Part shown: positions 1 to 7,823 of the stretch, one piece after another
Numbering within the stretch: the first letter of the stretch is position 1
Layout of the letters: every line of letters begins with the position of its first letter
From: Streptosporangium canum
GTDB taxonomy: Bacteria; Actinomycetota; Actinomycetes; Streptosporangiales; Streptosporangiaceae
Reading direction: 5' to 3'
Length of the DNA: 64,000 nucleotides
NCBI RefSeq assembly: GCF_900113865.1
Contig: NZ_FOQY01000036.1
Location: forward strand, 21,128 to 85,127
The notes under the pieces: generated by a model
Seen by the model: the letters and a program-made list of their open reading frames with translations, nothing else
The model's database searches: none
What the model was told of the DNA's origin: nothing
Translations under genes and position numbers: made by a program

Positions 1-186
1 ATCCGGCTCAGACTGCGCCCCTTCGGCCCCGCCTTCGGGGCTCTGGCCGCGTCGGGTTCGACCCCGGAGGTGGAGCGGACGCTGCGCGGCTCGGTCGACG
101 GCTGCCTGCCCTACGTGTGGGTGATCTGGGGCAGCGTGCTCACGGCGGCAGTGCTGGGCGTGCTCAAGCCGGGGGCGGTCCTCTGA
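1..186 (+). CDS. C-terminal end of a small membrane protein (partial)
   Basis: The reading frame is open from the first base of the window and stops with TGA at 184-186, leaving 61 residues of an otherwise unseen protein. The last 30 residues hold one clear hydrophobic segment (LPYVWVIWGSVLTAAVLGVL) followed by a short KPGAVL tail, so the protein is probably an integral membrane protein ending just after a transmembrane helix. A tail ending in a helix and a KP pair recalls small DUF2269-type or CopD-like membrane proteins, but that is only a resemblance. The downstream IclR gene points toward it, so the two are convergent. Confidence 0.6.
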   Translation: MRLRLRPFGPAFGALAASGSTPEVERTLRGSVDGCLPYVWVIWGSVLTAAVLGVLKPGAVL

Positions 187-235
187 CGGGGCCGCCGCAG
201 GGCCGCCCACCGGCGCCGGGCTGCCGTCCGGCGGG

Positions 236-1114
236 CTAGCGGTGGTAGCCGAGCTGGGCCGACAGGCGGTCGGCCGCCTCGACGAGCAGGGGCGCAGACT
301 GCTGCATGTGCGACTTGAAGCGGGTGCTCGGCCCGGAGACGCTGATCGCCGCGATCAGGCCGCCGTCGTGGTCGAACACGGGCGCCGCGATCGACGCGGC
401 GCCCTCCTGGCGCTCGCCCAGGGAGGTCGCGTACCCCCGGCGGCGGATCGCGGCCAGCTCGGCCCGGAGCTTCGCCTGGTCGGTGATGGTCCTGGCGGTG
501 AGCGCCGCCAGCCTGTGGCGGGTCAGGTAGCCCTCGATCTCCTCCTCCCGCAGGAACGCCAGGATCACCTTGGAGGAGCTGCCCGCGTGCAGCGGGTAGG
601 GGATGCCGAGCGAGACCTCCATCCTCAGCTCCTGCTCGGGGACGACCTGCTCCACGTACAGGCGGGTGTCGCCGCGCCGTACGGACAGGGTCGCGGTCTC
701 CCCCGCGTGGGCGGCCAGGCGGCGCAGCTCCGGTCCCGCCATGGCGCGCAGGTCGGTGCGGGCCATGTAGGCGCGGCCGAGTGAGATCGCGGCGTGCCCC
801 AGGGAGTAGCGCCTGGTGACGGGGTCGGCCGCGATGAGCTCGCGGCTGCGCAGCGCGGTCAGGATGCGGTGCACGGCCGCCTTGGTGAGCCCGAGCTCGG
901 TGGCGATCTCGGTCACCCCCAGATCCGGGCGGGCGCTGCGGCCGAAGAGCAGGAGCACGTCCATGGCGCGCTCCACGGCCGCGATGGACCGGCTCTGGCC
1001 GTCGCCCTCGTCCGCGGCGTCCACCACCCGTGCACTGGTCTTGGCCTGGGCTGGCACCTGGCCCCCTCGTTCGCTGAAGACTTCTCGGCAGGGATCCACT
1101 CTACGGCGAAGCAT
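236..1114 (-). CDS. IclR-family transcriptional regulator (island-border copy 1)
   Basis: This 292-residue protein has the IclR layout: a winged helix-turn-helix at about residues 45-100 (LGVTEIATELGLTKAAVHRI) and a C-terminal effector domain containing the family signature SLGIPYPLHAGSSSKVILAF. It is transcribed divergently from the acyl-CoA dehydrogenase gene, so it most likely controls that promoter and its own. The first ~35 residues are poorly ordered and the start is uncertain; a shorter protein starting closer to the HTH is possible. A clear paralogue lies at 32605-33573, at the other side of the catabolic island. Typical IclR effectors are small aromatic or organic acids; the effector here is unknown. 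Confidence 0.93.
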   Translation of the reverse strand: MLRRRVDPCREVFSERGGQVPAQAKTSARVVDAADEGDGQSRSIAAVERAMDVLLLFGRSARPDLGVTEIATELGLTKAAVHRILTALRSRELIAADPVTRRYSLGHAAISLGRAYMARTDLRAMAGPELRRLAAHAGETATLSVRRGDTRLYVEQVVPEQELRMEVSLGIPYPLHAGSSSKVILAFLREEEIEGYLTRHRLAALTARTITDQAKLRAELAAIRRRGYATSLGERQEGAASIAAPVFDHDGGLIAAISVSGPSTRFKSHMQQSAPLLVEAADRLSAQLGYHR

Positions 1115-1128
1115 TTCCCCAAGGGAAA
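1114..1128. promoter_or_regulatory. Perfect palindrome over the IclR start, candidate IclR operator
   Basis: TTTCCC-CAA-GGGAAA is a perfect 6+6 inverted repeat. It begins at the start codon of the longest IclR reading frame and lies in the divergent promoter region shared with the acyl-CoA dehydrogenase gene. This position suits autoregulation by IclR. Assignment to IclR is inference from location and symmetry. Confidence 0.45.
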
Positions 1129-1178
1129 CGCCGTCACGTTGACACCACCATCGCGCCTCGTTACCTTCAGCGTGACAG

Positions 1179-1197
1179 TGTTTCCATCAATGAAACA
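1179..1197. promoter_or_regulatory. Near-perfect 19-bp palindrome upstream of the acyl-CoA dehydrogenase gene, candidate IclR operator
   Basis: TGTTTCCATCAATGAAACA has TGTTTC and GAAACA as exact inverted arms around a 7-base centre. It lies about 100 bases before the acyl-CoA dehydrogenase start, in the divergent IclR/dehydrogenase intergenic region. The same GTTTC/GAAAC arms, with other spacing, recur before the nitrilase gene (7788-7802) and before the secreted hydrolase gene (35098-35112). Confidence 0.5.
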
Positions 1198-1294
1198 GTG
1201 GAGAGCAGTGGCGGCCGACGCCGACTCCTTCCGCGGTCATGGCCCGGCGGCAGGGCCGGCCACGCCCCACATCCTTCTGCCGGAAGGACGCCGC

Positions 1295-2572
1295 ATGACC
1301 GACAAACTGACGGGCGAGCGTCTCGTCGACGACATGACCGACGCCGAGCGCGACCGTGCCGCCCGGGTCGAGACCGTGCTGCCCGCGCTGCGCGCCGCCG
1401 CCGCCAGGGCCGACGAGGAGGCCCGCTTCCCGGTCGAGCACGTCGCGCTGCTGCGCGGGGCCGGGCTGCTCGGCCTGGTGGTGCCCGAGAGGTACGGGGG
1501 GCTCGGCGGCACGCTGCGCGACCTGGCCGCCGCCACGTTCGCGATGGGCACCGCCTGCCCGTCCACGGCGCTCGCCTACTTCTTCCACAACACCAGCGCC
1601 TCCCGGGGGCTGCTGCCGCTGGAGGCGATCGACGCGGGCCTGTTCACCGGCGAGGAGGTCCCGGCCGTGCGGGCCTTCGCCGAGAAGGTGCTGACCCGGA
1701 TGGCCTCCGGCACGTGGCTGGCCAACTTCGCCTCCGAGTCGGTCAAGAGCTCGAACGCCAACATCACCATCGCCACCACCGCCCGCCGTACCGGCGGCGG
1801 CTGGATCCTGGACGGCGAGAAGTCGTTCGGCTGCGCCACCGGCGTCGCCGACCACTACCTGACCACCGCCAAGCTGGAGGGCCACGACACCGCCGAGGGC
1901 CTGGCCACGTTCTTCGTCCCGCGCGAGGCCCCCGGCGTCTCCGTCCGGGCCCCGTGGGACGGGCTCGGCATGCGGGCGACGGCCAACAACGGCATCCGGC
2001 TCGACGGGGTGTTCGTCCCCGGCGACGAGGCGCTGACCATACCCGGCGCGTTCACCCGCATGCTGCGGATGAGCCGGGGCAGCTTCGTCGGCAACCAGCT
2101 CGCCATCGCGGCCGTTTACACCGGCTGCGCGCAGAACGTCTACGACGCCGTCGTCGAGGAGCTCACCAGGAAGACGTTCGCCGACACCGGCCGGCCGATC
2201 GCCTCCGGCCCGACGCACCAGGTGCTCTTCGGCGACATGACCGTGCAACTGGAGACCGCCTACCTGTGGCTGCGCCGGCAGCTACGCCTGGAGACCTCCG
2301 AACCACCGCTCCGGCCCAAACCCGAGGTGTACCGGCAGTGGCGGATGGGCAAGGGCGCGGTCACCGAAGCCTGCTTCCAGGTCGCCCTCGGCGCGTTCAA
2401 GGCCTCGGGCACCTCCGGCGCCATGATGGGCGGCGTCGTCGGCCGCGCCCTCCGCGACCTGGCGATGGGTCTGGTGATGACCTTCCCCGCCGAACGCGGC
2501 AGGCTGGAGGCCGCCCAGATGGTAACGGAGGCCAAGGAGAACGAGCTGTTCACAACCGCGGACCGCGCATGA
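1295..2572 (+). CDS. Acyl-CoA dehydrogenase family protein
   Basis: This 425-residue flavoprotein has the acyl-CoA dehydrogenase fold: an N-terminal helical domain with the family's LGLVVPERYGGLGG stretch, a central beta domain (DGEKSFGCATGVADHY), and a C-terminal helical domain. It should use FAD to introduce a 2,3 double bond into an acyl-CoA, or to act on a related substrate as some divergent members do. The ATG at 1295 is chosen because GGAAGGA lies 7 bases upstream and the protein then begins at the expected point; the frame stays open further upstream without family similarity. It heads a run of plus-strand oxidative genes (two aldehyde dehydrogenases and an FAD mono-oxygenase) and faces the IclR gene. 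Its substrate cannot be read from sequence. Confidence 0.88.
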   Translation: MTDKLTGERLVDDMTDAERDRAARVETVLPALRAAAARADEEARFPVEHVALLRGAGLLGLVVPERYGGLGGTLRDLAAATFAMGTACPSTALAYFFHNTSASRGLLPLEAIDAGLFTGEEVPAVRAFAEKVLTRMASGTWLANFASESVKSSNANITIATTARRTGGGWILDGEKSFGCATGVADHYLTTAKLEGHDTAEGLATFFVPREAPGVSVRAPWDGLGMRATANNGIRLDGVFVPGDEALTIPGAFTRMLRMSRGSFVGNQLAIAAVYTGCAQNVYDAVVEELTRKTFADTGRPIASGPTHQVLFGDMTVQLETAYLWLRRQLRLETSEPPLRPKPEVYRQWRMGKGAVTEACFQVALGAFKASGTSGAMMGGVVGRALRDLAMGLVMTFPAERGRLEAAQMVTEAKENELFTTADRA

Positions 2573-2624
2573 CCCGCGCCGTCACAGCCGGGCCGGCGAG
2601 CGGGTGCCCGGCGGGGAGGAATCC

Positions 2625-4061
2625 GTGATCGACATCCCCGAGTCCCGGGACCTGGTCGACGGCGCGTGGTCCGCCTGCGCCGAGGACCTCGGCTTCGACC
2701 TGGAGGATCCCGCGAGCGGCGAGGCGGCCGTCCGGGCACGCGGGACGTCGCCCGGCCGGGTCGCCGCGGCCCTCGCCGCGGCGGAGCGGGTGGCGGCCCC
2801 GTGGGCGGCGACCGCACCGGAACGCCGCGCCGACCTGCTCGACGCCGTGGCCGATGGGCTCGACAGGCGGATCCCGGAGATCGTCGCGCTGGAGTCCTTC
2901 GCCACCGGGGTGCCGATCCGGCAGACCACCCCGCTGGGATCGATCGTCGGCGGGTCGTTCCGGCTGGCCGCCGCGCAGCTTCGCGAGGGCGGGCTGCGCA
3001 CGACGGTGATCCGCGAGGACGGCCGCGCCGTCGAGGTGCACCGGCTCCCCCGGGGCCCGGCCCTGTGCCTGGTGCCGTGGAACGCCCCCGCCCCGATGGC
3101 CGCGCACAAGACCGCCAGCGCGCTCGCCGCCGGATGCCCGGTGATCCTCAAGGTGAGCGAGTACGCGCCCTACGGCTCGCAGGTACTGGCCGAGGTCCTG
3201 CACGAGGTGCTGCCGCCCGGCGTGTTCCAGTTCGTGCAGGGCGGTCCCCGGACGGGCGGGCACCTGGTCGGCGACCCCCGCGTCCGCGCGGTCTCGTTCA
3301 CCGGCGGGCCGGTGGCGGGCCGGGCGGTCGCCGCCGCGTGTGTCACCGGCTTCCGCCCCGCGCAGCTGGAGCTCGGCGGCAACAACCCGCTGCTGGTCCT
3401 GCCCGACGCCCCCGTCGAGGTCGCCGCACGGGCCGCCGCGGACCTGCTCACCACGCTCAACGGCCAGTGGTGCCGGGCGCTGGGCCGTCTCCTCGTGCCC
3501 CGCGACCGGCTCGACGAGCTCGTCGCGGCCACCGGCGAGCGCCTGACCGCGCTGCGCGCCGGGGACCCGCTGCGGGAGGGCACGGACTTCGGCCCGCTGG
3601 TCCACTCCACGCACGTGCGACGGGTGCGGGAGGCGGTCGCCGCCGCGGGCGGCCGGGCCGTGCCGTACGGCGTCATGCCGGAGACCGGCAACTTCCTGGC
3701 GCCCACACTGATCACCGGAACCGACCTCGCCGAGGAGGTCTTCGGGCCGGTCGCGGCGGTCGTCCCGTACGACACCGTCGAGGAGGCGGTGACGCTGGCC
3801 AACGCCACGCCGTACGGGCTGGAGGGCTACGTCGTGGGCGCGGACGAGGAGCGGGCGCTCGCGGTCGCGCGGCGGGTGCGGGCGGGCGAGGTGAAGGTCA
3901 ACGGCTCCAGCGTCATGAGCCTGCACCTGTTCACCCCGCGCCCGGCCTGGGGCCTGTCCGGCCTGGGCGAGGAGGGCACCCGCGAAACGCTCCGGTTCTT
4001 CACCAACGCCCGGGTGGTCGGCGTCGAGGGCGGCTTCTCCCTGCACGGGAGACAGCGGTGA
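2625..4061 (+). CDS. NAD(P)-dependent aldehyde dehydrogenase (copy 1)
   Basis: This 478-residue protein belongs to the aldehyde dehydrogenase superfamily and should oxidise an aldehyde to the acid. The general-base Glu lies in LELGGNNP and the catalytic Cys in NGQWCRALGRLLVP; the cofactor-domain motif PWNAPAPMAAHK is also present, so the active site looks complete. A GTG start at 2625 is preferred because GGGGAGGA sits just before it; an in-frame GTG at 2604 would add seven residues. It starts about 50 bases after the acyl-CoA dehydrogenase gene. It is related to, but clearly diverged from, the aldehyde dehydrogenase at 5390-6871, so the two probably act on different aldehydes. Oxidation of a phytol-derived aldehyde is one possibility, by inference only. 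Confidence 0.9.
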   Translation: MIDIPESRDLVDGAWSACAEDLGFDLEDPASGEAAVRARGTSPGRVAAALAAAERVAAPWAATAPERRADLLDAVADGLDRRIPEIVALESFATGVPIRQTTPLGSIVGGSFRLAAAQLREGGLRTTVIREDGRAVEVHRLPRGPALCLVPWNAPAPMAAHKTASALAAGCPVILKVSEYAPYGSQVLAEVLHEVLPPGVFQFVQGGPRTGGHLVGDPRVRAVSFTGGPVAGRAVAAACVTGFRPAQLELGGNNPLLVLPDAPVEVAARAAADLLTTLNGQWCRALGRLLVPRDRLDELVAATGERLTALRAGDPLREGTDFGPLVHSTHVRRVREAVAAAGGRAVPYGVMPETGNFLAPTLITGTDLAEEVFGPVAAVVPYDTVEEAVTLANATPYGLEGYVVGADEERALAVARRVRAGEVKVNGSSVMSLHLFTPRPAWGLSGLGEEGTRETLRFFTNARVVGVEGGFSLHGRQR

Positions 4062-4104
4062 GGCGCCCACCCGCCCGCCTCACCGCCGCCGAAGGCGGAC
4101 GGCG

Positions 4105-5343
4105 GTGAGGCGCGTCCTGGTGGCCGGGGCCGGGCCGGTGGGGTTGACCGCGGCGCTCACCCTGGCCCGGGGCGGTGTGCCGGTCACCGTGCTGGAGGCG
4201 GGCCCCGGGCTGGCCGTCGAGTCGCGCGCCTCCACCTTCCACCCGCCCACGCTGGAGATGCTCGCCGGGCTGGCGGTGCTGGACGAGCTCATGGCCCGCG
4301 GCCTGGTCGCCCGCACCTTCCAGTACCGCGACCGATCCGGCGGGCCGATCGCCACCCTCGACATGGGCACGCTCGCCGGTGAGACCCCCTACCCGTTCCG
4401 GGTGCAGTGCGAGCAGAGCAAGCTCACCCCGATCCTGCTGGGCCATCTGCGGCGGCACGGCGGGGAGGTGGTCTTCGGGCGGGAGGTGCGGTCCGTACGG
4501 TCCCACCCGGACGGAGTGGTCGCGACCACCGCCGGAGGCGACGCCTTCACCGGTGACTGGCTGATCGGCGCGGACGGCGCCCACTCCGCGGTACGGCGGG
4601 CACTGGGCATCCCGTTCGAGGGCCTCACCTACCCCGAACGCTTCCTCGTCGCCTCCACGGAGGAGGACGTGGAGGACCTGCTGCCGGACATCGAACCGAT
4701 CAACTACGTCTTCGATCCGGAGGAGTGGCTGGTGCTGCTCCGCACCCCGGACAGCTGGCGGGTGCTGCTGCCCACTCCCCCCGGCACGCCCGACGAGGCG
4801 GAACTGGCCCGGCTGCCCGCCCGGCTGCGCGCGGTGGCCGACCCCGGCCGGGACTGGCGGGTCGCCCACGCGTCCCTCTACCGGGTGCACCAACGGGTCG
4901 CCGCCCGTTTCCGGCAGGGCCGGACGCTGCTCGCCGGAGACGCCGCCCACGTCAACAATCCGCTCGGTGGCCTGGGCATGAACAGCGGCATCCACGACGC
5001 GGTCCTCCTGGCCACCGCCCTGCTGACCGGCCGCCCGCCCGCGGCGCGGCAGGGCCGGGAAGCTCCGCGTCCCGCGGCGCCGCACCGACGCCGGGAGGAC
5101 CGGCCCTCACGCCGGGAGGAACCCGCGCTCCCGGGCGGGACGGTCGACGAGGTCGCCGCGCGGCGGCGGGAGGTCGCGCTGACGCATGTGCGGCCGATCA
5201 GTCACGGGAACTGGGAGCGGCTGAGGGCCGCCGACCCCGCGGCCCATCACGAGGAGTTGCGTGCCCTGGCCGCCGATCCGGCGGCCACCCGCGCCCACCT
5301 GCTGCGCACCTGCCTGATCTCGTCTCTGCGCGAACCCCCGTGA
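4105..5343 (+). CDS. FAD-dependent aromatic-type mono-oxygenase (group A)
   Basis: This 412-residue protein is a class A flavin mono-oxygenase of the PheA/TfdB/PHBH type. It has the N-terminal dinucleotide-binding GAGPVGLTAAL motif, the DG motif GADGAHSAVR near residue 155, and the FAD ribityl-binding motif GDAAHVNNPLGGLGMNSG near residue 275. It should hydroxylate an aromatic or enol-like substrate with NAD(P)H and O2. The thioredoxin-like C-terminal domain of many phenol hydroxylases is absent. Residues about 310-345 are an Arg/Pro/Ala-rich stretch that breaks the usual helix after the FAD motif. The start is a GTG with a weak ribosome-binding site. It sits between the two aldehyde dehydrogenase genes. 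Confidence 0.87.
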   Translation: MRRVLVAGAGPVGLTAALTLARGGVPVTVLEAGPGLAVESRASTFHPPTLEMLAGLAVLDELMARGLVARTFQYRDRSGGPIATLDMGTLAGETPYPFRVQCEQSKLTPILLGHLRRHGGEVVFGREVRSVRSHPDGVVATTAGGDAFTGDWLIGADGAHSAVRRALGIPFEGLTYPERFLVASTEEDVEDLLPDIEPINYVFDPEEWLVLLRTPDSWRVLLPTPPGTPDEAELARLPARLRAVADPGRDWRVAHASLYRVHQRVAARFRQGRTLLAGDAAHVNNPLGGLGMNSGIHDAVLLATALLTGRPPAARQGREAPRPAAPHRRREDRPSRREEPALPGGTVDEVAARRREVALTHVRPISHGNWERLRAADPAAHHEELRALAADPAATRAHLLRTCLISSLREPP

Positions 5344-5389
5344 CCATCGGGGTGGGACGGCGCGTCCCGCGCGAACACCGGAGGGCCCC

Positions 5390-6871
5390 ATGGATCTGAT
5401 CACCCGGGAGAACCCGGCGCGCGTCGCCGAGATCGTCGGGAGCGTGCCCGTCACGGACCCGGCGGCGGTGGACGCGGCGGTGCGCCGGGCGGACGACGCC
5501 TTCCGCGGCTGGTCGGGGCTCCCGGTCGCGGAACGCGTCGCCGCTCTCCGGCGCGGCGCCGACACCGTGGCCGGCCGACTGGAGGAACTGGCGCCGCTGC
5601 TGGCCCGCGAGTCGGGCAAGCCGCTGGCCGACTCGCGCGGCGAGATCGGCTTCGCGGTCGCGTTCCTGCGCTGGGTCTGCGACGAGGCGCCGGCGGTGCT
5701 GGCCGCCACGGAGGTCGACGACGACGCCGGGCGGCTGGTGGTGCGGCGCAAGCCGTACGGGGTGGTGGGGTGCGTCACGCCGTGGAACGCCCCGGTCATC
5801 CTGGCGATGCTCAAGCTCGGGCCCGCGCTGGCGGCGGGCAACACGGCCGTGCTCAAGCCGTCGCCCCTGGCCCCGCTGACGATCACCGAGGTGGCGGCCG
5901 CGCTGCCCGCCGTGCAGGTGATCCACGGCGGCGCGGAGACCGGCCGGGCGCTGGCCGGTCATCCGCTCGTCCGCAAGGTGGCCTTCACCGGCGGCGACGC
6001 GGCGGGGCGGGAGATCGCCGCGACGGCCGGGGCGATGATCACCCCGGCGGTGCTGGAGCTGGGCGGCAACGACCCCGCCGTGTTCCTGCCGGACTTCGCG
6101 CTGTCGGACGCCGACTACGAACGCCTGGTCATGGCGTCGTTCGCCACCGCCGGGCAGGTCTGCATGGCGGCCAAGCGGCTGTACGTGCCGCGGGCGCGGA
6201 CCGCCGAGTTCACCGAGGCGTACCTCGCGGCGGCGGAACGCGTCCTCGTCGTCGGCGACCCCCTCGACCCGGGGGTCACCATGGGCCCGGTCATCTCGGC
6301 CGCCGCCGCCGCCCGGATCCGCGCGCTCGTGGCGGACGCGGCGGGCGGCACGGCGGGCGGCACGGCGACGCCGCTGGGGAGGAGCGCTCCCGGGCATGAC
6401 CCGGCGTCGGGATACTTCGTGACCCCGCACCTGGTCACCGGCCTGGACGACCACGCCCCGCTGGTGGCGCAGGAGCAGTTCGGCCCCGCGGTGCCCCTGC
6501 TCGCCTACGACACCGAGGAAGAGGTCCTGGTCCGCGCCGACGCGGGCGAGCTCGGCCTGGCCGCCTCCGTCTGGTCCGCCGACGAGGAGCGGGCCTTCGC
6601 GCTGGCGGGGCGGCTCGGCGCCGGATTCGTCTTCGTCAACACCCACAACCGCACCGGCATGTCCCTGCGGGCTCCCTTCGGCGGGGTCAAGCGCAGCGGC
6701 TACGGCCGCGAGTACGGGCGGGAGGGCCTGCTGGAGTACGTCCAGTCCGCGGCCGTCCACGTCCCGGCCGCCTTCCGCCCCGGCGGCCCCGGCATGGCCC
6801 CCGGCGCGTATCCCGGCGGTGTCCACGACGAGCCCCCGCGATCCGCCGGGACCGGCCGGCCCCCGCCCTGA
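5390..6871 (+). CDS. NAD(P)-dependent aldehyde dehydrogenase (copy 2)
   Basis: A 493-residue aldehyde dehydrogenase with catalytic Cys in TAGQVCMAAKRLYVP, general-base Glu in LELGGND, and the PWNAPVILAMLKLGPAL cofactor motif. The C-terminal family motif APFGGVKRSGYGREYG is intact, so the enzyme is probably active. The ATG at 5390 follows a GGAGGG ribosome-binding site. The last ~35 residues are a Pro/Gly-rich tail beyond the family's usual end. It closes the plus-strand operon that begins at 1295 and ends four bases before the convergent membrane-protein gene. Confidence 0.92.
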   Translation: MDLITRENPARVAEIVGSVPVTDPAAVDAAVRRADDAFRGWSGLPVAERVAALRRGADTVAGRLEELAPLLARESGKPLADSRGEIGFAVAFLRWVCDEAPAVLAATEVDDDAGRLVVRRKPYGVVGCVTPWNAPVILAMLKLGPALAAGNTAVLKPSPLAPLTITEVAAALPAVQVIHGGAETGRALAGHPLVRKVAFTGGDAAGREIAATAGAMITPAVLELGGNDPAVFLPDFALSDADYERLVMASFATAGQVCMAAKRLYVPRARTAEFTEAYLAAAERVLVVGDPLDPGVTMGPVISAAAAARIRALVADAAGGTAGGTATPLGRSAPGHDPASGYFVTPHLVTGLDDHAPLVAQEQFGPAVPLLAYDTEEEVLVRADAGELGLAASVWSADEERAFALAGRLGAGFVFVNTHNRTGMSLRAPFGGVKRSGYGREYGREGLLEYVQSAAVHVPAAFRPGGPGMAPGAYPGGVHDEPPRSAGTGRPPP

Positions 6872-6874
6872 CCC

Positions 6875-7462
6875 TCATCCGCCGTCGCGGCCGCCCGTCG
6901 CCGCGATGGCGGCGATCAGTACGGCTTCGCCCGCGTTTCCCAGGATGGGCCACGCCACGGCGGCGCCCGCGGTCGCCAGGAGCACGGCCGCGCCCAGGAA
7001 GAGCCAGGGCGTGCGCCGCCGTACCCACAGCGCGACACCCGCGGCCAGCAGGATCACCGTGGTGACCAGCGCCGCGATCGGCGGCCCCGACGGATCCGCG
7101 GAGACGTGGCGCAGGGTGTCCGACCACCACCGGGGTTCCAGCCGCAGATCCGCCAGGCCCACGGCGTCGAAGACGACCAGCGCGCCCGCCAGGCCCCACG
7201 CCGCAACGACGAGTCCTCGGCGCACGAGGACGGCCGCGTGGACGATGAGCAGCGGGGTGAGGACGGCGTGGGCGGCGAAGCGGCCGGTGCTGAGCGCCTC
7301 GAGTCCCGGCCCCTCACCGATCAGCCGCCCGGCTCCGACGACGGCCGAGTCGTAGGCGACGCCCACCGCGACCGCGGACGGGATCCACAGGCCGGATCGT
7401 GCCAGCCGTACGGCCAGCGCCGCCTGGATCAGGGCGAGCGCGCCGTACAGGGCCGAGATCAC
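6875..7462 (-). CDS. Small multi-span membrane protein of unknown function
   Basis: This 195-residue protein is almost entirely hydrophobic, with about five or six predicted membrane helices separated by short Arg-containing loops. I do not recognise the family. The GTG at 7462 is the preferred start because it overlaps the TGA of the upstream Dabb gene (GTGA, 4-base overlap), suggesting translational coupling. It resembles small integral membrane proteins often found beside actinobacterial catabolic genes. A transport or quinone-linked role is possible but nothing shows it. Confidence 0.7.
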   Translation of the reverse strand: MISALYGALALIQAALAVRLARSGLWIPSAVAVGVAYDSAVVGAGRLIGEGPGLEALSTGRFAAHAVLTPLLIVHAAVLVRRGLVVAAWGLAGALVVFDAVGLADLRLEPRWWSDTLRHVSADPSGPPIAALVTTVILLAAGVALWVRRRTPWLFLGAAVLLATAGAAVAWPILGNAGEAVLIAAIAATGGRDGG

Positions 7463-7740
7463 GACTCGTGGTCGACGACGGCTCTGGCGGCGAGCCGGGG
7501 CCGGATCCAGTCCGCCACCTCCAGGTGGGCGGGATGGTCCTGGTAGCCGCGCAGGTCGTCGGCCGACTCGTGCACCGTGACCAGGCACAGGTCGTAGGAG
7601 AGCGCGGACCCGGTGGTGTCCAGGCCGACGGTGAGTTCCCGGATCTGCCCGATCCGGCCCTTCAGTCCTTCGAGCAGGTCCCTGGCCGCGGGGGCGTCCT
7701 CGGGATCGGAGAACTTCATCAGCACGACGTGGTTCAGCAC
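7459..7740 (-). CDS. Dabb (stress-responsive alpha/beta-barrel) domain protein
   Basis: This 93-residue protein is a single Dabb domain: it opens with LNHVVLMKFSDP, the first beta strand of the family, and ends with the conserved region YQDHPAHLEVADWIRP. Dabb proteins form dimeric alpha-beta barrels of the ferredoxin-like type, and some act as cyclases or hydrolases on polyketide-like or aromatic products. The GTG start at 7740 has a strong GGAGGC site. It is divergent from the tandem nitrilase gene, with a 80-base control region between them, and is coupled to the downstream membrane protein gene. Confidence 0.85.
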   Translation of the reverse strand: MLNHVVLMKFSDPEDAPAARDLLEGLKGRIGQIRELTVGLDTTGSALSYDLCLVTVHESADDLRGYQDHPAHLEVADWIRPRLAARAVVDHES

Positions 7741-7787
7741 GATCGCCTCCTAGACATTTGCTCCGGTTTCGCGAGATCCTAATCCTT

Positions 7788-7802
7788 GGAAACGTTGTTT
7801 CT
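7788..7802. promoter_or_regulatory. GAAAC-N3-GTTTC palindrome upstream of the nitrilase gene, candidate operator
   Basis: GGAAAC-GTT-GTTTCT is an inverted repeat in the divergent Dabb/nitrilase region, ending 21 bases before the nitrilase start. It closely matches the site at 35098-35112 (GGAACC-ATT-GTTTCC). The format is like sites known for some IclR-family regulators such as KdgR, and two IclR genes border the island. The regulator is inferred. Confidence 0.5.
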
Positions 7803-7823
7803 CTAGACGTAACAGGAGCGTGC

